Notes: a model not told the origin generated them from the sequence alone. DNA of 15,893 bases from Burkholderiales bacterium (GCA_025354075.1 JANXNO010000624.1:1-15893), one strand, 5' to 3'; shown: positions 7,287 through 15,271, counted from the first letter of the stretch. A program made the numbers and translations.

Positions 7287-8060
7287 ATGTCTCCCCCGAT
7301 GAAGCTCGCCCTGCTCTCCGACATTCATGCCAATCTGCAAGCGTTCGACGCGTGCCTGGCTGACGCGCGTGCGCGCGGTGCCACGCAGATTGCGTTGCTG
7401 GGCGATCTGGTCGGCTATGGGGCGGATCCGGTGGCGGTGATGCAACGTGTGATGACGCTCGCCGCCGGTGGTGCCTGGGTGCTCAAGGGCAATCACGACG
7501 AACTTGCCTGTCATCCCCCAGAACATCTTGCTAGCCATGCGCTCGGTGAAATTACCGCAGGCTGGACCCACGCACAACTTGGCAACGAACAGCGTGAATT
7601 TCTTGATGCGCTGCCGCTGACGCATCAGGATGGATCGACCCTGCTGGTGCATGCCAGCGTTGATTCACCAGCGCGTTGGCACTATGTGAAGGACGAGCGC
7701 AGCGCAGCAGAAAGCCTCGGCGCCGCAGCGCAGACGGACGCCTCGGTTCGCTACGTGTTTGGCGGTCACGTGCACCGGCAAACACTGTATTTCCAGGGCA
7801 GCGGTCGCGGGCTGATGCAGTTTTTACCGACACCGGGCACCGCCATTCCGGTGCCGTCACATCGCTCGTGGCTGGCAACCATTGGCTCGGTCGGGCAGCC
7901 GCGCGATGGCCGCACCGAGGCCGGCTACGCGCTGTTTGATCGCCACGCGGAACGGCTGACCTTTGTGCGCGTGCCGTATGACTTTCATGCGGCTGCCGCT
8001 GCCATTCGCGCCGCGGGACTGCCCGACTTTTTTGCTGACCGTTTATCGAAGGGCGAATGA
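7287..8060 (+). CDS. Metallophosphoesterase (calcineurin-like fold)
   Basis: This 257-residue protein contains the full binuclear-metal phosphoesterase motif set: D12-x-H14 (SDIHAN), GDLVGYG with D40, GNHD (68-71), H122 in LVHAS and GGHVHR (159-164). This family hydrolyses phosphoesters of proteins, nucleotides or small molecules with two metal ions. The stop codon overlaps the kinase start (ATGA, 4 nt), so the two are translationally coupled, and I infer that it may act as the phosphatase that opposes the kinase. ATG 7299 (MKLALLSDIHAN) is an equally likely start, because family members usually begin a few residues before the D-x-H motif; neither start has a clear Shine-Dalgarno sequence. 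Confidence 0.9.
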   Translation: MSPPMKLALLSDIHANLQAFDACLADARARGATQIALLGDLVGYGADPVAVMQRVMTLAAGGAWVLKGNHDELACHPPEHLASHALGEITAGWTHAQLGNEQREFLDALPLTHQDGSTLLVHASVDSPARWHYVKDERSAAESLGAAAQTDASVRYVFGGHVHRQTLYFQGSGRGLMQFLPTPGTAIPVPSHRSWLATIGSVGQPRDGRTEAGYALFDRHAERLTFVRVPYDFHAAAAAIRAAGLPDFFADRLSKGE

Positions 8061-9502
8061 AACTGCTAGAACCGGGCGCAACGCTCGACGGATTTGTCAT
8101 TGAAGCCTGTTTGCACGCTGGCGGCATGGCGCACGTGTACCGCGTCAACTACCTCGCAGCGGGTCATCATCCAGGCTTTTTGATGGCGATGAAAGTGCCG
8201 CGCATGTCCACGGGCGACGGCGCCGAAAACCTCGTCGGTTTCGAGGTGGAAACGCAAATTCTGCAATCGGTGAGCGGGCCGCATGTGCCGCGATTTGTGG
8301 CTGCGGGCGACATGACGCGCATGCCCTATCTGGTGATGGAATACATCGAAGGTGATCCGTTGCAGCACTGGATTGATACAGCCCGCGACACTGGCGTTCG
8401 CCCCGATGCGCTGACCATCGCGCGGCTGGGCGAGGCCGTGGCCAAAGGCGCGCACAGCCTGCATCAACAAAACGTGGTGCATCAGGATTTGAAGCCCGCC
8501 AACGTGGTGATTCGCGCCAGTGGCGACGCAGTGCTGCTCGACTTTGGCTTGAGCTACCACGCCCACTTTCCTGATTTGCTGGCCGAGGAAATGCGCAAGG
8601 CCATCGGCTCGCCCGCATGGATGGCGCCCGAGCAGGTGGTCGGCGTGCGCGGCGACCCGCGCAGCGATGTTTTTGCTATCGGCGTTATGCTGTATGAACT
8701 GGTCACCGGCGAGCTGCCATTTGGCGCGCCGCAAACGTCGGGCGGACTGCGGCAGCGACTGTGGATGGACCCAACGCCCCCGCGCGCGCTCAAGGCCGAC
8801 GTTCCCGACTGGCTGCAGGAGATCATCCTGCGTTGCCTGGAGCCGGAAGCGGCACAACGTTACCCGTCCGCAGCGCACCTGGCCCTTGATCTCGGACATC
8901 CTGATCAGGTGCTGATCACCGCGCGCGGCACCCGCCTGCGGGGCACGCCCTGGACGACGCACCTGAAGCGCTGGTTCAAGGCAGCGGGAAAAGAATATCA
9001 GCCCAGTCCGCCGCCGGTTGAGCAGATCGATCAGGTGCCGATCGTGATGGTCGCGCTGCCGCACCGGGACGTGACCGACGCCACGCTGTATTCTCTGCGG
9101 GTAGCGGTCAACCGCGCGCTCGGCTCGCGGCCTGGCGCTCGCCTCGCCTGCGTCACGGTGATTTCGTCCTCAGACACTAGTAGCACCGACGACAGCCGGA
9201 GCGAGACGCGCGTCTACGGCCAGCACCTGGAGCGACAGCGGCAATGGGTGCGCGGCGTTGATCTGGCCGGTCGCCAGGTATCGCATCACGTGCTTGAATC
9301 GGGCGACGTGGCAGGCGCGCTCGTCAACTATGCACGCGACAATCATGTCACCGTACTGGTCGTCGGGGCCGCAACGCACGGGCTCAAACTGCAACCCTTC
9401 ATTGCCACTATTCCGATCAAAGTGGCCATGGAAGCGCCGTGCACGGTGATCCTGGTTAAGCAGGCGCTGCCGTTTGTGCAACTGGCTAGCGCTGGAGCGT
9501 AA
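8057..9502 (+). CDS. Serine/threonine protein kinase with C-terminal universal stress protein domain
   Basis: This 481-residue protein has a Hanks-type kinase domain at about 10-285. Visible parts are a glycine loop (LHAGGMAHV, 19-27), the ATP-anchoring Lys K46 in AMKVP, the helix-C Glu E64, the catalytic loop HQDLKPANV (142-150, D144), DFG (162-164), APE (190-192) and SDVFAIG (203-209). The catalytic loop has Gln in place of Arg, making it a non-RD kinase that may not need activation-loop phosphorylation. No transmembrane helix or PASTA domain follows. Residues about 327-470 resemble a universal stress protein: IVMVALPHRD, a long variable segment, then VTVLVVGAATHG and a CTVILVK strand. The USP part may bind ATP or sense energy state; its nucleotide motif is not clear-cut. 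It overlaps the phosphoesterase gene by 4 nt. Confidence 0.9.
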   Translation: MKLLEPGATLDGFVIEACLHAGGMAHVYRVNYLAAGHHPGFLMAMKVPRMSTGDGAENLVGFEVETQILQSVSGPHVPRFVAAGDMTRMPYLVMEYIEGDPLQHWIDTARDTGVRPDALTIARLGEAVAKGAHSLHQQNVVHQDLKPANVVIRASGDAVLLDFGLSYHAHFPDLLAEEMRKAIGSPAWMAPEQVVGVRGDPRSDVFAIGVMLYELVTGELPFGAPQTSGGLRQRLWMDPTPPRALKADVPDWLQEIILRCLEPEAAQRYPSAAHLALDLGHPDQVLITARGTRLRGTPWTTHLKRWFKAAGKEYQPSPPPVEQIDQVPIVMVALPHRDVTDATLYSLRVAVNRALGSRPGARLACVTVISSSDTSSTDDSRSETRVYGQHLERQRQWVRGVDLAGRQVSHHVLESGDVAGALVNYARDNHVTVLVVGAATHGLKLQPFIATIPIKVAMEAPCTVILVKQALPFVQLASAGA

Positions 9503-9610
9503 CCGGATGCGCGTGGTAATGGTTTTTTACAAGCATTACAGCACGTCGATGGGCGCTTTAACGCCATCAACTTTGGCTCGAAAGCCTTATCTAGTAGGGG
9601 CAAAGCGGTA

Positions 9611-9690
9611 AATTTAGGCTAATGTCGACTTAGTATCTTTTGACCCTATAAGCCCACGTTGGATGGTTAATTCAGCTAAAAGTTGTTTTC
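9611..9690. repeat. Diverged ~58-bp intergenic repeat, locus B
   Basis: A full unit lies at about 9611-9668, with shared words GTCGACTT, TTTGAC, GCCCA and GATGGTT. It is followed by the start of a second unit at 9669 (AATTCAGCTAAAAGT), 58 bp after the first. The full unit aligns to locus A at 441-489 with 36 of 49 positions identical. It sits between the convergent 3' ends of the kinase gene and the TetR gene. No terminal inverted repeats or target duplication are evident. Confidence 0.6.
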
Positions 9691-9734
9691 TCTATTGCGC
9701 GCATGTGTTGCTCGCAATCTGTCGTCGCCACGGC

Positions 9735-10412
9735 TCAGCCGCCGCCGTCCAGCGCCCGCTCCGTCAACTGCCGCGCCAGCAGCGCTGTCGGCGGCAATGG
9801 CATCGACATGCCTTCCAGCGCGCCGTCGATCAACAAATGGCTCAGGCCGTGGCACAGACTCCAGCCCAGCAGCGCGAGCTCTGTTCCGCGTCTTGGGTCG
9901 AGCGCGGTGGCCGCCGCGACTACCATGCCAAACGACCGCTCTGCCGCGATTTGTAGCGCCGGAAATTCGCGTTTGCGTGACAACAGCGGCCCGAACATCA
10001 GGCGAAATTGCGACGGGTGCGCCCGCGCGCAATTCACGTAAACCTCGGAAATTTGCAGCAGCCGCTCGCGCGAATTGGTGAGCCGCGTGGTCGGCTCCAA
10101 CGCCGCGATGAGTCGCTGAAAGCCGCGCTCAGCCACCGTTGCCAGCAGGTCGTCTAGGCTGGCAAAGTGGTGATACGGTGCTGCGTGCGATACCCCCGCC
10201 GCTTTCGCCACCTCACGCAAGGTGATGCCCGACGCGCCATGCGTCAGCAGCACCGCATCCGCAGCATCAAGCAACGAGTCGCGCAGATTGCCGTGGTGAT
10301 AGGGCTTCGGCGGAGGCACGGGCGCGCGTTTACGCGGCGTTTTGGGTGCAGGCTTTTTGGCGGGTTGGGCAGCTGTCTTTTCGACGGTTGCAGGGCTTTT
10401 TGCGGCTTTCAT
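9735..10412 (-). CDS. TetR/AcrR-family regulator with WHG-type C-terminal domain
   Basis: This 225-residue protein (from ATG 10412) starts with a disordered Lys/Ala/Pro tail of about 36 residues (for example KTAAQPAKKPAPKTPRKR), which may add nonspecific DNA binding. The TetR DNA-binding domain follows (YHHGNLRDSLLDAAD; helix-turn-helix at about 62-84, ITLREVAKAAGVSHAAPYHH). The C-terminal half carries the WHG signature (GWSLCHGLSHLLIDG) seen in one class of TetR ligand-binding domains. AAGGG lies just upstream of ATG 10412; the open frame extending to 10508 would cover the intergenic operator candidate and is rejected as start. It is divergent from the membrane-protein gene 86 bp away, the usual layout for a regulator and its target. 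The ligand is unknown. Confidence 0.9.
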   Translation of the reverse strand: MKAAKSPATVEKTAAQPAKKPAPKTPRKRAPVPPPKPYHHGNLRDSLLDAADAVLLTHGASGITLREVAKAAGVSHAAPYHHFASLDDLLATVAERGFQRLIAALEPTTRLTNSRERLLQISEVYVNCARAHPSQFRLMFGPLLSRKREFPALQIAAERSFGMVVAAATALDPRRGTELALLGWSLCHGLSHLLIDGALEGMSMPLPPTALLARQLTERALDGGG

Positions 10413-10498
10413 GCCCTTAATCTTGACATGAGAAGGATTGCGGTGGAAGAATGCGCTAAATCTTTCTCCCGTAAAGATTGTTCTTGAAGGCTCAAACC
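10413..10498. promoter_or_regulatory. Divergent intergenic region with candidate TetR operator
   Basis: A perfect inverted repeat AATCTTT (10459-10465) and AAAGATT (10473-10479) with a 7-bp spacer lies between the divergent starts. Its 21-bp span is a usual size for a TetR-family operator. A possible promoter for the membrane-protein gene is TTGACA (10423-10428) with AAGAAT 18 bp later (4 of 6 matches to the -10 consensus). If right, a repressor at the repeat would block that promoter from just downstream. Confidence 0.45.
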
Positions 10499-10924
10499 AT
10501 GCTCGCATCCAATCTAATCGTGGCCAGCGCTGCCATCGTCCTGTTGTTCGGCAGCATGCACTTGCTGTTCACATTTCGCGGCACAAAGCTGCATCCGCGC
10601 GACCCGGCACTCAAGGCCGCCATGATGGTCACCCACCCGGTCATTACCCGGCAAACCACGGTGTGGCGGGCAAACCTCGGCTTCAATGCTACGCACAGCA
10701 TGGGACTGATGCTGTTCGGCCTGATCTACGGCTATCTTGCGCTCACGCAACCGGCAATGCTGTGGCAATCAGGCTTTCTGCTCACGCTCGGCCTGATCAC
10801 TTTGGCCGCCTACGTCGTACTCGCCAGGCTTTACTTTTTCAGCATTCCGTTTCGTGGCGTTACGCTGGCAACGCTCTGCTATCTCGCAGGGCTGGTGGTG
10901 AACTTCTCGCAACGCGTCGCGTGA
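10499..10924 (+). CDS. Small four-TM membrane protein of unknown function
   Basis: This 141-residue protein has about four membrane helices: residues about 3-26, 62-82, 89-111 and 117-135. A conserved-looking loop (FRGTKLHPRDPAL) follows helix 1. The protein is typical of small uncharacterised integral membrane families; I cannot name one with confidence. ATG 10499 was chosen because GAAGG lies 9 nt upstream and because the earlier TTG at 10478 overlaps the operator candidate. The next gene starts 10 nt after its stop, so the two are probably cotranscribed and controlled by the divergent TetR regulator. No catalytic motif is visible. Confidence 0.8.
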   Translation: MLASNLIVASAAIVLLFGSMHLLFTFRGTKLHPRDPALKAAMMVTHPVITRQTTVWRANLGFNATHSMGLMLFGLIYGYLALTQPAMLWQSGFLLTLGLITLAAYVVLARLYFFSIPFRGVTLATLCYLAGLVVNFSQRVA

Positions 10925-10934
10925 GCCGCGCAAC

Positions 10935-11390
10935 ATGTATCACTTCATCGTCAAACAAAAACTGCGCCGCGCGTTCAGTGACATCAACGCGTCCCGCTAC
11001 GAACGCATCGTGCCGCAATTTGCAGCAGAGCATCGTCACATCATGTACGGCAACCACGCGCTGGGCGGCGAACGCCACACTATTGAATCGACGACGGCAT
11101 GGTACGCACGGCTGCAACGATTGCTGCTCGACTTGCGCTTTGACGTGCAGGCCATCGCCGTCACCGGTTGGCCGTGGAACACCACCGCAATGGTGTGCTG
11201 GAACGACCACTTCGCGCTACCCGACGGCAGCGCAGGCAGCAATCAGGGCGTCCACGTTTTCGGCCTCGCCTGGGGCCGCGTGACGTCGCTTGCGGTGCAT
11301 TGCGATACGGCGAAATTTGCGGGGTATTGCGAGTTGATGGCGACGCACGGGATGGTCGAGGCGAAAGGTACGCTGATCATTGATACGTGA
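10935..11390 (+). CDS. NTF2-like / SnoaL-type protein
   Basis: This 151-residue protein fits the nuclear transport factor 2-like fold: an N-terminal helical part (KLRRAFSDINASRYERIVPQ), a region around ALGGERHTIES, a helix with WYARLQRLLLDLRFDV, then beta-strand segments with GWPWNTTAMVCWNDHF and SNQGVHVFGLAWGRV, ending in VHCDTAKFAGYC. The family includes small-molecule isomerases, dehydratases and binding proteins with a hydrophobic pocket; the substrate cannot be read from the sequence. It follows the membrane-protein gene after 10 nt and lies under the same putative TetR control. It is convergent with phoR, with only 6 nt between the stop codons. The start ATG 10935 has a weak ribosome site, fitting translational coupling. 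Confidence 0.8.
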   Translation: MYHFIVKQKLRRAFSDINASRYERIVPQFAAEHRHIMYGNHALGGERHTIESTTAWYARLQRLLLDLRFDVQAIAVTGWPWNTTAMVCWNDHFALPDGSAGSNQGVHVFGLAWGRVTSLAVHCDTAKFAGYCELMATHGMVEAKGTLIIDT

Positions 11391-11396
11391 CCATTG

Positions 11397-12665
11397 CTAC
11401 GGAACACCCGGAATCCGCAACCGAAATGTGCTGCCATGCGGCTCGTTGCTGGAGCCCTGAACGATGCTTTCGATCTCAAATTTGGCGCGATGGCGTTGCG
11501 CGACGTGCTTGACGATGGCGAGGCCGAGGCCAGTGCCGCCGGTTTCGCGGGAGCGTGAGCGGTCGATCCGGTAGAAGCGCTCGGTCAGGCGCGGAATGTG
11601 TTCGGCAGCGATACCCGCGCCGCTGTCGTTGACCTCAACGATGACTGTTTCGCCACCTTTCACGGTGAGCGTGATGCGGCCCCCGGCGGGCGTGTAGCGC
11701 ACCGCGTTTGACAGCAAATTGCCCAGCGCGGAGCGCAGTTCAAACGCGCTGCCGAGCACCTGGGCGGGCTCGATGCTGGCGACAAACGTGTGCGCGCCGC
11801 TTGACAGCGCCTCGGCATCTGCCAGCACGTCGCGCGCAATCTGCGAGACGTCGGTCAGCGAAGTTTCCGGCGGCAACTGATCGTTTTCCATGCGCGCCAG
11901 CGTGAGCAAATCTTCGACCAGCCGCTGCATGTTGCCGGTTTGTGTGGCAATCAGATGCAGGTAACGCGTGCGCTCCGGCTCTTCCAGCGGCAGGTCAGTC
12001 AGCGTTTCAACAAAGCCGCCGACAACGGTCAGCGGGGTGCGCAATTCGTGCGACACATTGGCGACAAAATCGCGACGCATACGGTCGAGTTTTTCGCGCT
12101 CGGTAACGTCCCTTGTGAGCAGCAAGCGTGCGCCGCTGTTGCCATTGCCATCGCTGCGTTCAAGGTGAAACAGCAGCGTGCGGCCACCGAGTGTGATCAC
12201 CGGCTCGGGGAGCGAATCGTCTTCTAAATACGCCGCAAATTCGGGCGCACGAACGAGTTGCGCAATCGGTTTGCCCATGTCGCGAAACGCGTCTAGCGAG
12301 TGCATCACCAGCGCGGCCTGATTGCACCACACGATGCGCCCCCCCGCATCGAGCAAAAACAGCCCGTCCGGGACGGCGTTAGTGATTTGTTTGCGCTGTG
12401 CGATCTCGGCGTCGCGGTCTTTCAGGTGCTGCGCGCTCTCTTTTAGTGTCGAGCGCACGGTTGCCATCACTTCGGCGAAGGGGCGCGGCACGGCAGTCGG
12501 TTCGCGCAGCAGCTGCTGCGCGGCCTCATCGCGCTGCGTCACCTGCCGCGTAAGCCACACGCACAGCACGCACAGTGTCACCACCGCAATCCAAGGTGTC
12601 CAGATCACAGAGAGCGTGATCGAGAGCGCGGCGAGGGCGCCCACGTTGTGCAGGAGTCGATTCAT
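11397..12665 (-). CDS. phoR: Phosphate regulon sensor histidine kinase PhoR
   Basis: This 422-residue inner-membrane kinase has the PhoR plan. An N-terminal membrane segment pair (about 8-38) lacks a large periplasmic domain. A linker is followed by a PAS domain (about 92-190), then HisKA with the phospho-accepting H206 in FVANVSHELRTPLT, and the ATPase domain with N-box NLLSNAVRYTP (316-326), DSGAGI (347-352), RFYRIDRSRS and GGTGLGL (376-382). PhoR phosphorylates PhoB under phosphate limitation and is normally restrained through the Pst transporter and PhoU; neither pst nor phoU is in the window. It starts at ATG 12665, 51 nt after phoB, in the same operon. All catalytic motifs are intact. 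Confidence 0.95.
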   Translation of the reverse strand: MNRLLHNVGALAALSITLSVIWTPWIAVVTLCVLCVWLTRQVTQRDEAAQQLLREPTAVPRPFAEVMATVRSTLKESAQHLKDRDAEIAQRKQITNAVPDGLFLLDAGGRIVWCNQAALVMHSLDAFRDMGKPIAQLVRAPEFAAYLEDDSLPEPVITLGGRTLLFHLERSDGNGNSGARLLLTRDVTEREKLDRMRRDFVANVSHELRTPLTVVGGFVETLTDLPLEEPERTRYLHLIATQTGNMQRLVEDLLTLARMENDQLPPETSLTDVSQIARDVLADAEALSSGAHTFVASIEPAQVLGSAFELRSALGNLLSNAVRYTPAGGRITLTVKGGETVIVEVNDSGAGIAAEHIPRLTERFYRIDRSRSRETGGTGLGLAIVKHVAQRHRAKFEIESIVQGSSNEPHGSTFRLRIPGVP

Positions 12666-12675
12666 GCGGGCGAGT

Positions 12676-12712
12676 GTAGCGGGCGCGTGTTACGGTGCGG
12701 CGCACCCGCTAC
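12676..12712 (-). promoter_or_regulatory. Inverted repeats in the phoB-phoR spacer
   Basis: GTAGCGGG (12676-12683) and CCCGCTAC (12705-12712) form a perfect 8-bp stem with a 21-nt loop. A second small stem, GGTGC-ggc-GCACC (12694-12706), overlaps its right arm, so the two would be alternative. No T-run follows, so this is not a classical terminator. It may lower or time phoR expression relative to phoB. Confidence 0.45.
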
Positions 12713-12716
12713 CGCG

Positions 12717-13403
12717 CTATTTTTTGCGCAATCGATAGCCGCCACCACGCACCGTTTCTACCAGTGCGTCATGACCGGTTGGCTCCAGTGCGATGCGCAG
12801 GCGGCGCACATGCACGTCGACTGTGCGTTCTTCGATAAACACATGGTCGCCCCACACGCCATCAAGCAGCGCCTGCCGCGTCATCACCCGATCCGGTCGC
12901 GACATTAAAAAGCGCAGCAGGCGGAATTCAGTCGGTCCAACTTTAAGTTCCACCCCGTTGCCCATCACGCGATGCGCTGCTGGGTCGAGTCGTAAGCCAG
13001 CGACTTCAAGCGCCGACTCGGACGCCTCAGGTGCGGCGCGTCGCAGCAGCGCCTTGATGCGCGCCATCAGCTCTTTGGGCGAAAACGGCTTGGTGACGTA
13101 GTCATCAGCGCCGACTTCCAACCCGCGCACTTTGTCGTCCTCGGCCGCGCGCGCCGTGAGCATCAAAATCGGCAGGTCACGGGTGCGGTCATCCTTGCGC
13201 AATTCGCGCGCAAAATCGATCCCGGATTTGTCGGGCAGCATCCAGTCAAGCACCACCAGGTCGGGCAACGTTTCGTCCACGATGTCACGGGCGTCCATGA
13301 CGGCGTGGGCGAGCTGCACCGCGTAGCCTGCGTGTTTGCAGTGGAGGGCGACCAACTCTGCGATGGCAGGCTCGTCTTCAACAATCAGGATGGTGGCTGG
13401 CAT
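12717..13403 (-). CDS. phoB: Phosphate regulon response regulator PhoB
   Basis: This 228-residue OmpR-family response regulator has a receiver domain with acidic pair E9/D10, phospho-acceptor D53 (VVLDWMLP), T83 and K105 (DDYVTKPFSPKEL), then a winged-helix DNA-binding domain (about 130-226: GPTEFRLLRFLMSRP, ERTVDVHVRRLR, VETVRGGGYRLR). Phosphorylated PhoB binds Pho boxes and activates phosphate-starvation genes. ATG 13403 was chosen because MPATILIVEDE is the usual start; the TTG at 13445 would place the start inside the Pho box. The Pho box ends only 13 nt upstream of this ATG, which would leave almost no leader if it activates here. phoR lies 51 nt downstream. Confidence 0.95.
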   Translation of the reverse strand: MPATILIVEDEPAIAELVALHCKHAGYAVQLAHAVMDARDIVDETLPDLVVLDWMLPDKSGIDFARELRKDDRTRDLPILMLTARAAEDDKVRGLEVGADDYVTKPFSPKELMARIKALLRRAAPEASESALEVAGLRLDPAAHRVMGNGVELKVGPTEFRLLRFLMSRPDRVMTRQALLDGVWGDHVFIEERTVDVHVRRLRIALEPTGHDALVETVRGGGYRLRKK

Positions 13404-13416
13404 AGCTTGGTATTTT

Positions 13417-13445
13417 GTGACAGTGATGTTACGTTTGTGTGACAA
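13417..13445 (-). promoter_or_regulatory. Candidate Pho box (three heptamers with 11-bp period)
   Basis: On the minus strand, reading toward phoB, the heptamers are TTGTCAC (13445-13439), ACGTAAC (13434-13428) and CTGTCAC (13423-13417), with 4-bp spacers. The outer two match the PhoB consensus CTGTCAT/C closely; the middle one is degenerate. The 11-bp period is diagnostic of PhoB binding. It lies between phoB and the divergent histidine kinase gene, so autoregulation of phoBR is the simplest reading. Confidence 0.75.
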
Positions 13446-13525
13446 ATGTCAAACCATCCGGTTGACAGATTCGCCGACTTGCACCACCGTACAATCGGTC
13501 GCAACGCGAAGGTAGCTAGGGCTTT

Positions 13526-15072
13526 ATGGATTTTTCGCGACAACCGTTGCAAGGCAGTGACATTGCGGCATTCGTATTTGCCGTATTGGCGCTGTTATTT
13601 GTGGTTCTGTGCCGACGCGACCGCGAGCGCGGCATGGTGTGGCTGGCGACCGCTTACGCCGTGCTCGCGGTGCAGTATGCGTTCAACGATGCCACGCTGC
13701 CTGTCGATGTGCGGGCCAATCCACTGGCCGCTGCGTTGCTGGGCATTGGCGGCGCATCGCTTAACTGCGGTTTGATGTACTACCTCGCCTCGCCGTTGCA
13801 TCCCAAACGCTGGCAACTGGCTGCGGCCGTGCTACCCCCGTTGCTGCTTCCGATCGCCGGATTGTTCGGTATCGGACTGTTTCGACCGTGGTCGCATGTG
13901 CCTTACGCCATCGGCTTGTGCATGGTGATCAAAGCAACGCTTGACGCCGCGCAACGTGAACCCAGGGCAGGCCATGCGTGGTTAGCGCTGGGTATGTTGT
14001 TCATCCCCGCTGTCATGGTGGCATCGATCGCCTTGAGCCCCGACTCATTCCACGTCCGTTACTACGTCATGCTGCCCGCCATTTTCTTCGGCATGATGTT
14101 GCTTACTGTGAGTCTGTTAGCCGAAGTAAAGCGCTTGAGGACGAAAACGCGCGGCGCTTGCGGGCTGAGCAGGCACTGACCGCGCTCAACGCGTCACTGG
14201 AGGCCACCGTCGCCAGCCGCACTGCCGACCTGCAAAATATCGTCGCCGGTCTGGAAAGCTTTAATCGTAACGTTTCGCATGATTTAAAGGGCAGCCTCGG
14301 TGGCATGGCTAGGCTGGCACGCGTCGCACAGGACGCCGTGCAGTCAATCGGTGGCGACCTGGCAGTGGCGCGTCGCGTGCTGCCGCTGATTGTGGCCGAG
14401 GCGGAGCGGTCAACCGAGCTGGTGAGCACCCTGCTCACGCTCGCCCGTGTGAGTGATCTCAAAGTGCACAAGAGCGCGGTCGATCTAAACGCGTTGATCC
14501 ACGAGGTGATCGCGTCGATGGCCCTCGTCAAACCAAACGTTGCGTTACCGCGCTTCATCGTCAGCACACTACCACTGGTGCATGCTGATATCAATCTGCT
14601 GCGCCCCGCGTTGACGAACCTGATCGGTAATGCGGTGAAGTTTTGTGGCTATCGCCCGCAAGGCTGCGTGGATGTGCAGGGCCGTGTCGACGCAGCGACG
14701 AAGGAGGCCATCATTCAGGTGCGTGACAACGGCATCGGCTTTTCGGGCGACAGCGCAGGCAAACTGTTTCAGCCGTTCACGCGCTTGCACGGCGACGACT
14801 TTTCCGGTCATGGCGTAGGCCTGAGCATCGTGCGCCGGGCCATCGAGCGTCAGGGCGGGCGGGTGTGGGCCGAGTCAAAGTCAGGTAGTGGTGCCAGCTT
14901 CTTCTTTTCGCTGCCGGGGGAGCCCGGTCACAATGCTGACGAGTTTTCTGGCGTCAACGCAAAGGCAATCGCCGAGCTGATGGATCAGTCAAATGCGGAG
15001 CCACCGACACCCTCCGCGTCGCCGCGGCAACGCGAACAGGAATCCCCGCCACCGATCGCACGCCGCGCATAA
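13526..15072 (+). pseudogene. Membrane sensor histidine kinase, split by a frameshift
   Basis: Two overlapping frames together encode one kinase of about 515 residues. The first (from ATG 13526, AGG upstream) gives a membrane sensor domain of about six or seven helices with almost no large loops. At about 14131-14140 the frame must change: the first frame reads SLLAEVKR and then nonsense to a stop at 14179, while another frame continues ALEDENARRLRAEQALTALN, a natural coiled-coil extension. Loss of two bases in a CGCGC run (now CGC at 14132-14134) would explain it. The rest holds a HisKA H-box (NVSHDLKGSLGG, His codon 14278-14280), N-box NLIGNAVKF, DNGIGF and GHGVGLSIV, all intact, then a Pro/Ser/Glu-rich tail. 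No receiver gene follows. It is divergent from phoB across the Pho box. The break may be real or a sequence error. Confidence 0.85.
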
Positions 15073-15271
15073 AAAAGCAGGATGTCGAGACCTATTCGTC
15101 AGACTCATGGCGAACAAAAGCGTGAGCAAGCCATGCGATTAACGCGCGCTTAAAACCTGCGCATTGACCTGCCGCAATGAAGCCGCAGGGCCACCCGCAC
15201 CACAGCGATGAGAAACTGAAGATGCAGCAAGCACGGCACGTCGTTGCGTGCATTGATCGGGAAAATGTTCT

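Noticed and set aside
8066..9064. Long antisense open frame (332 codons) opposite the kinase gene
   Set aside because: It lacks any recognisable domain, is rich in Arg/His/Gln as expected from antisense of GC-rich codons, and lies opposite a well-supported kinase.
13404..13445. TTG 13445 as start of phoB
   Set aside because: It lies inside the Pho box, and the conserved PhoB N-terminus begins at ATG 13403.
13462..13495. TTGACA and TACAAT as promoter of the orphan histidine kinase
   Set aside because: The spacer is 22 bp, too long for a standard sigma-70 promoter, although each hexamer is good alone.
13978..14120. Independent start for the soluble histidine kinase part at GTG 13978
   Set aside because: The stretch before about 14125 in that frame is Arg/His-rich nonsense overlapping the membrane domain; a frameshift in one gene explains it better.
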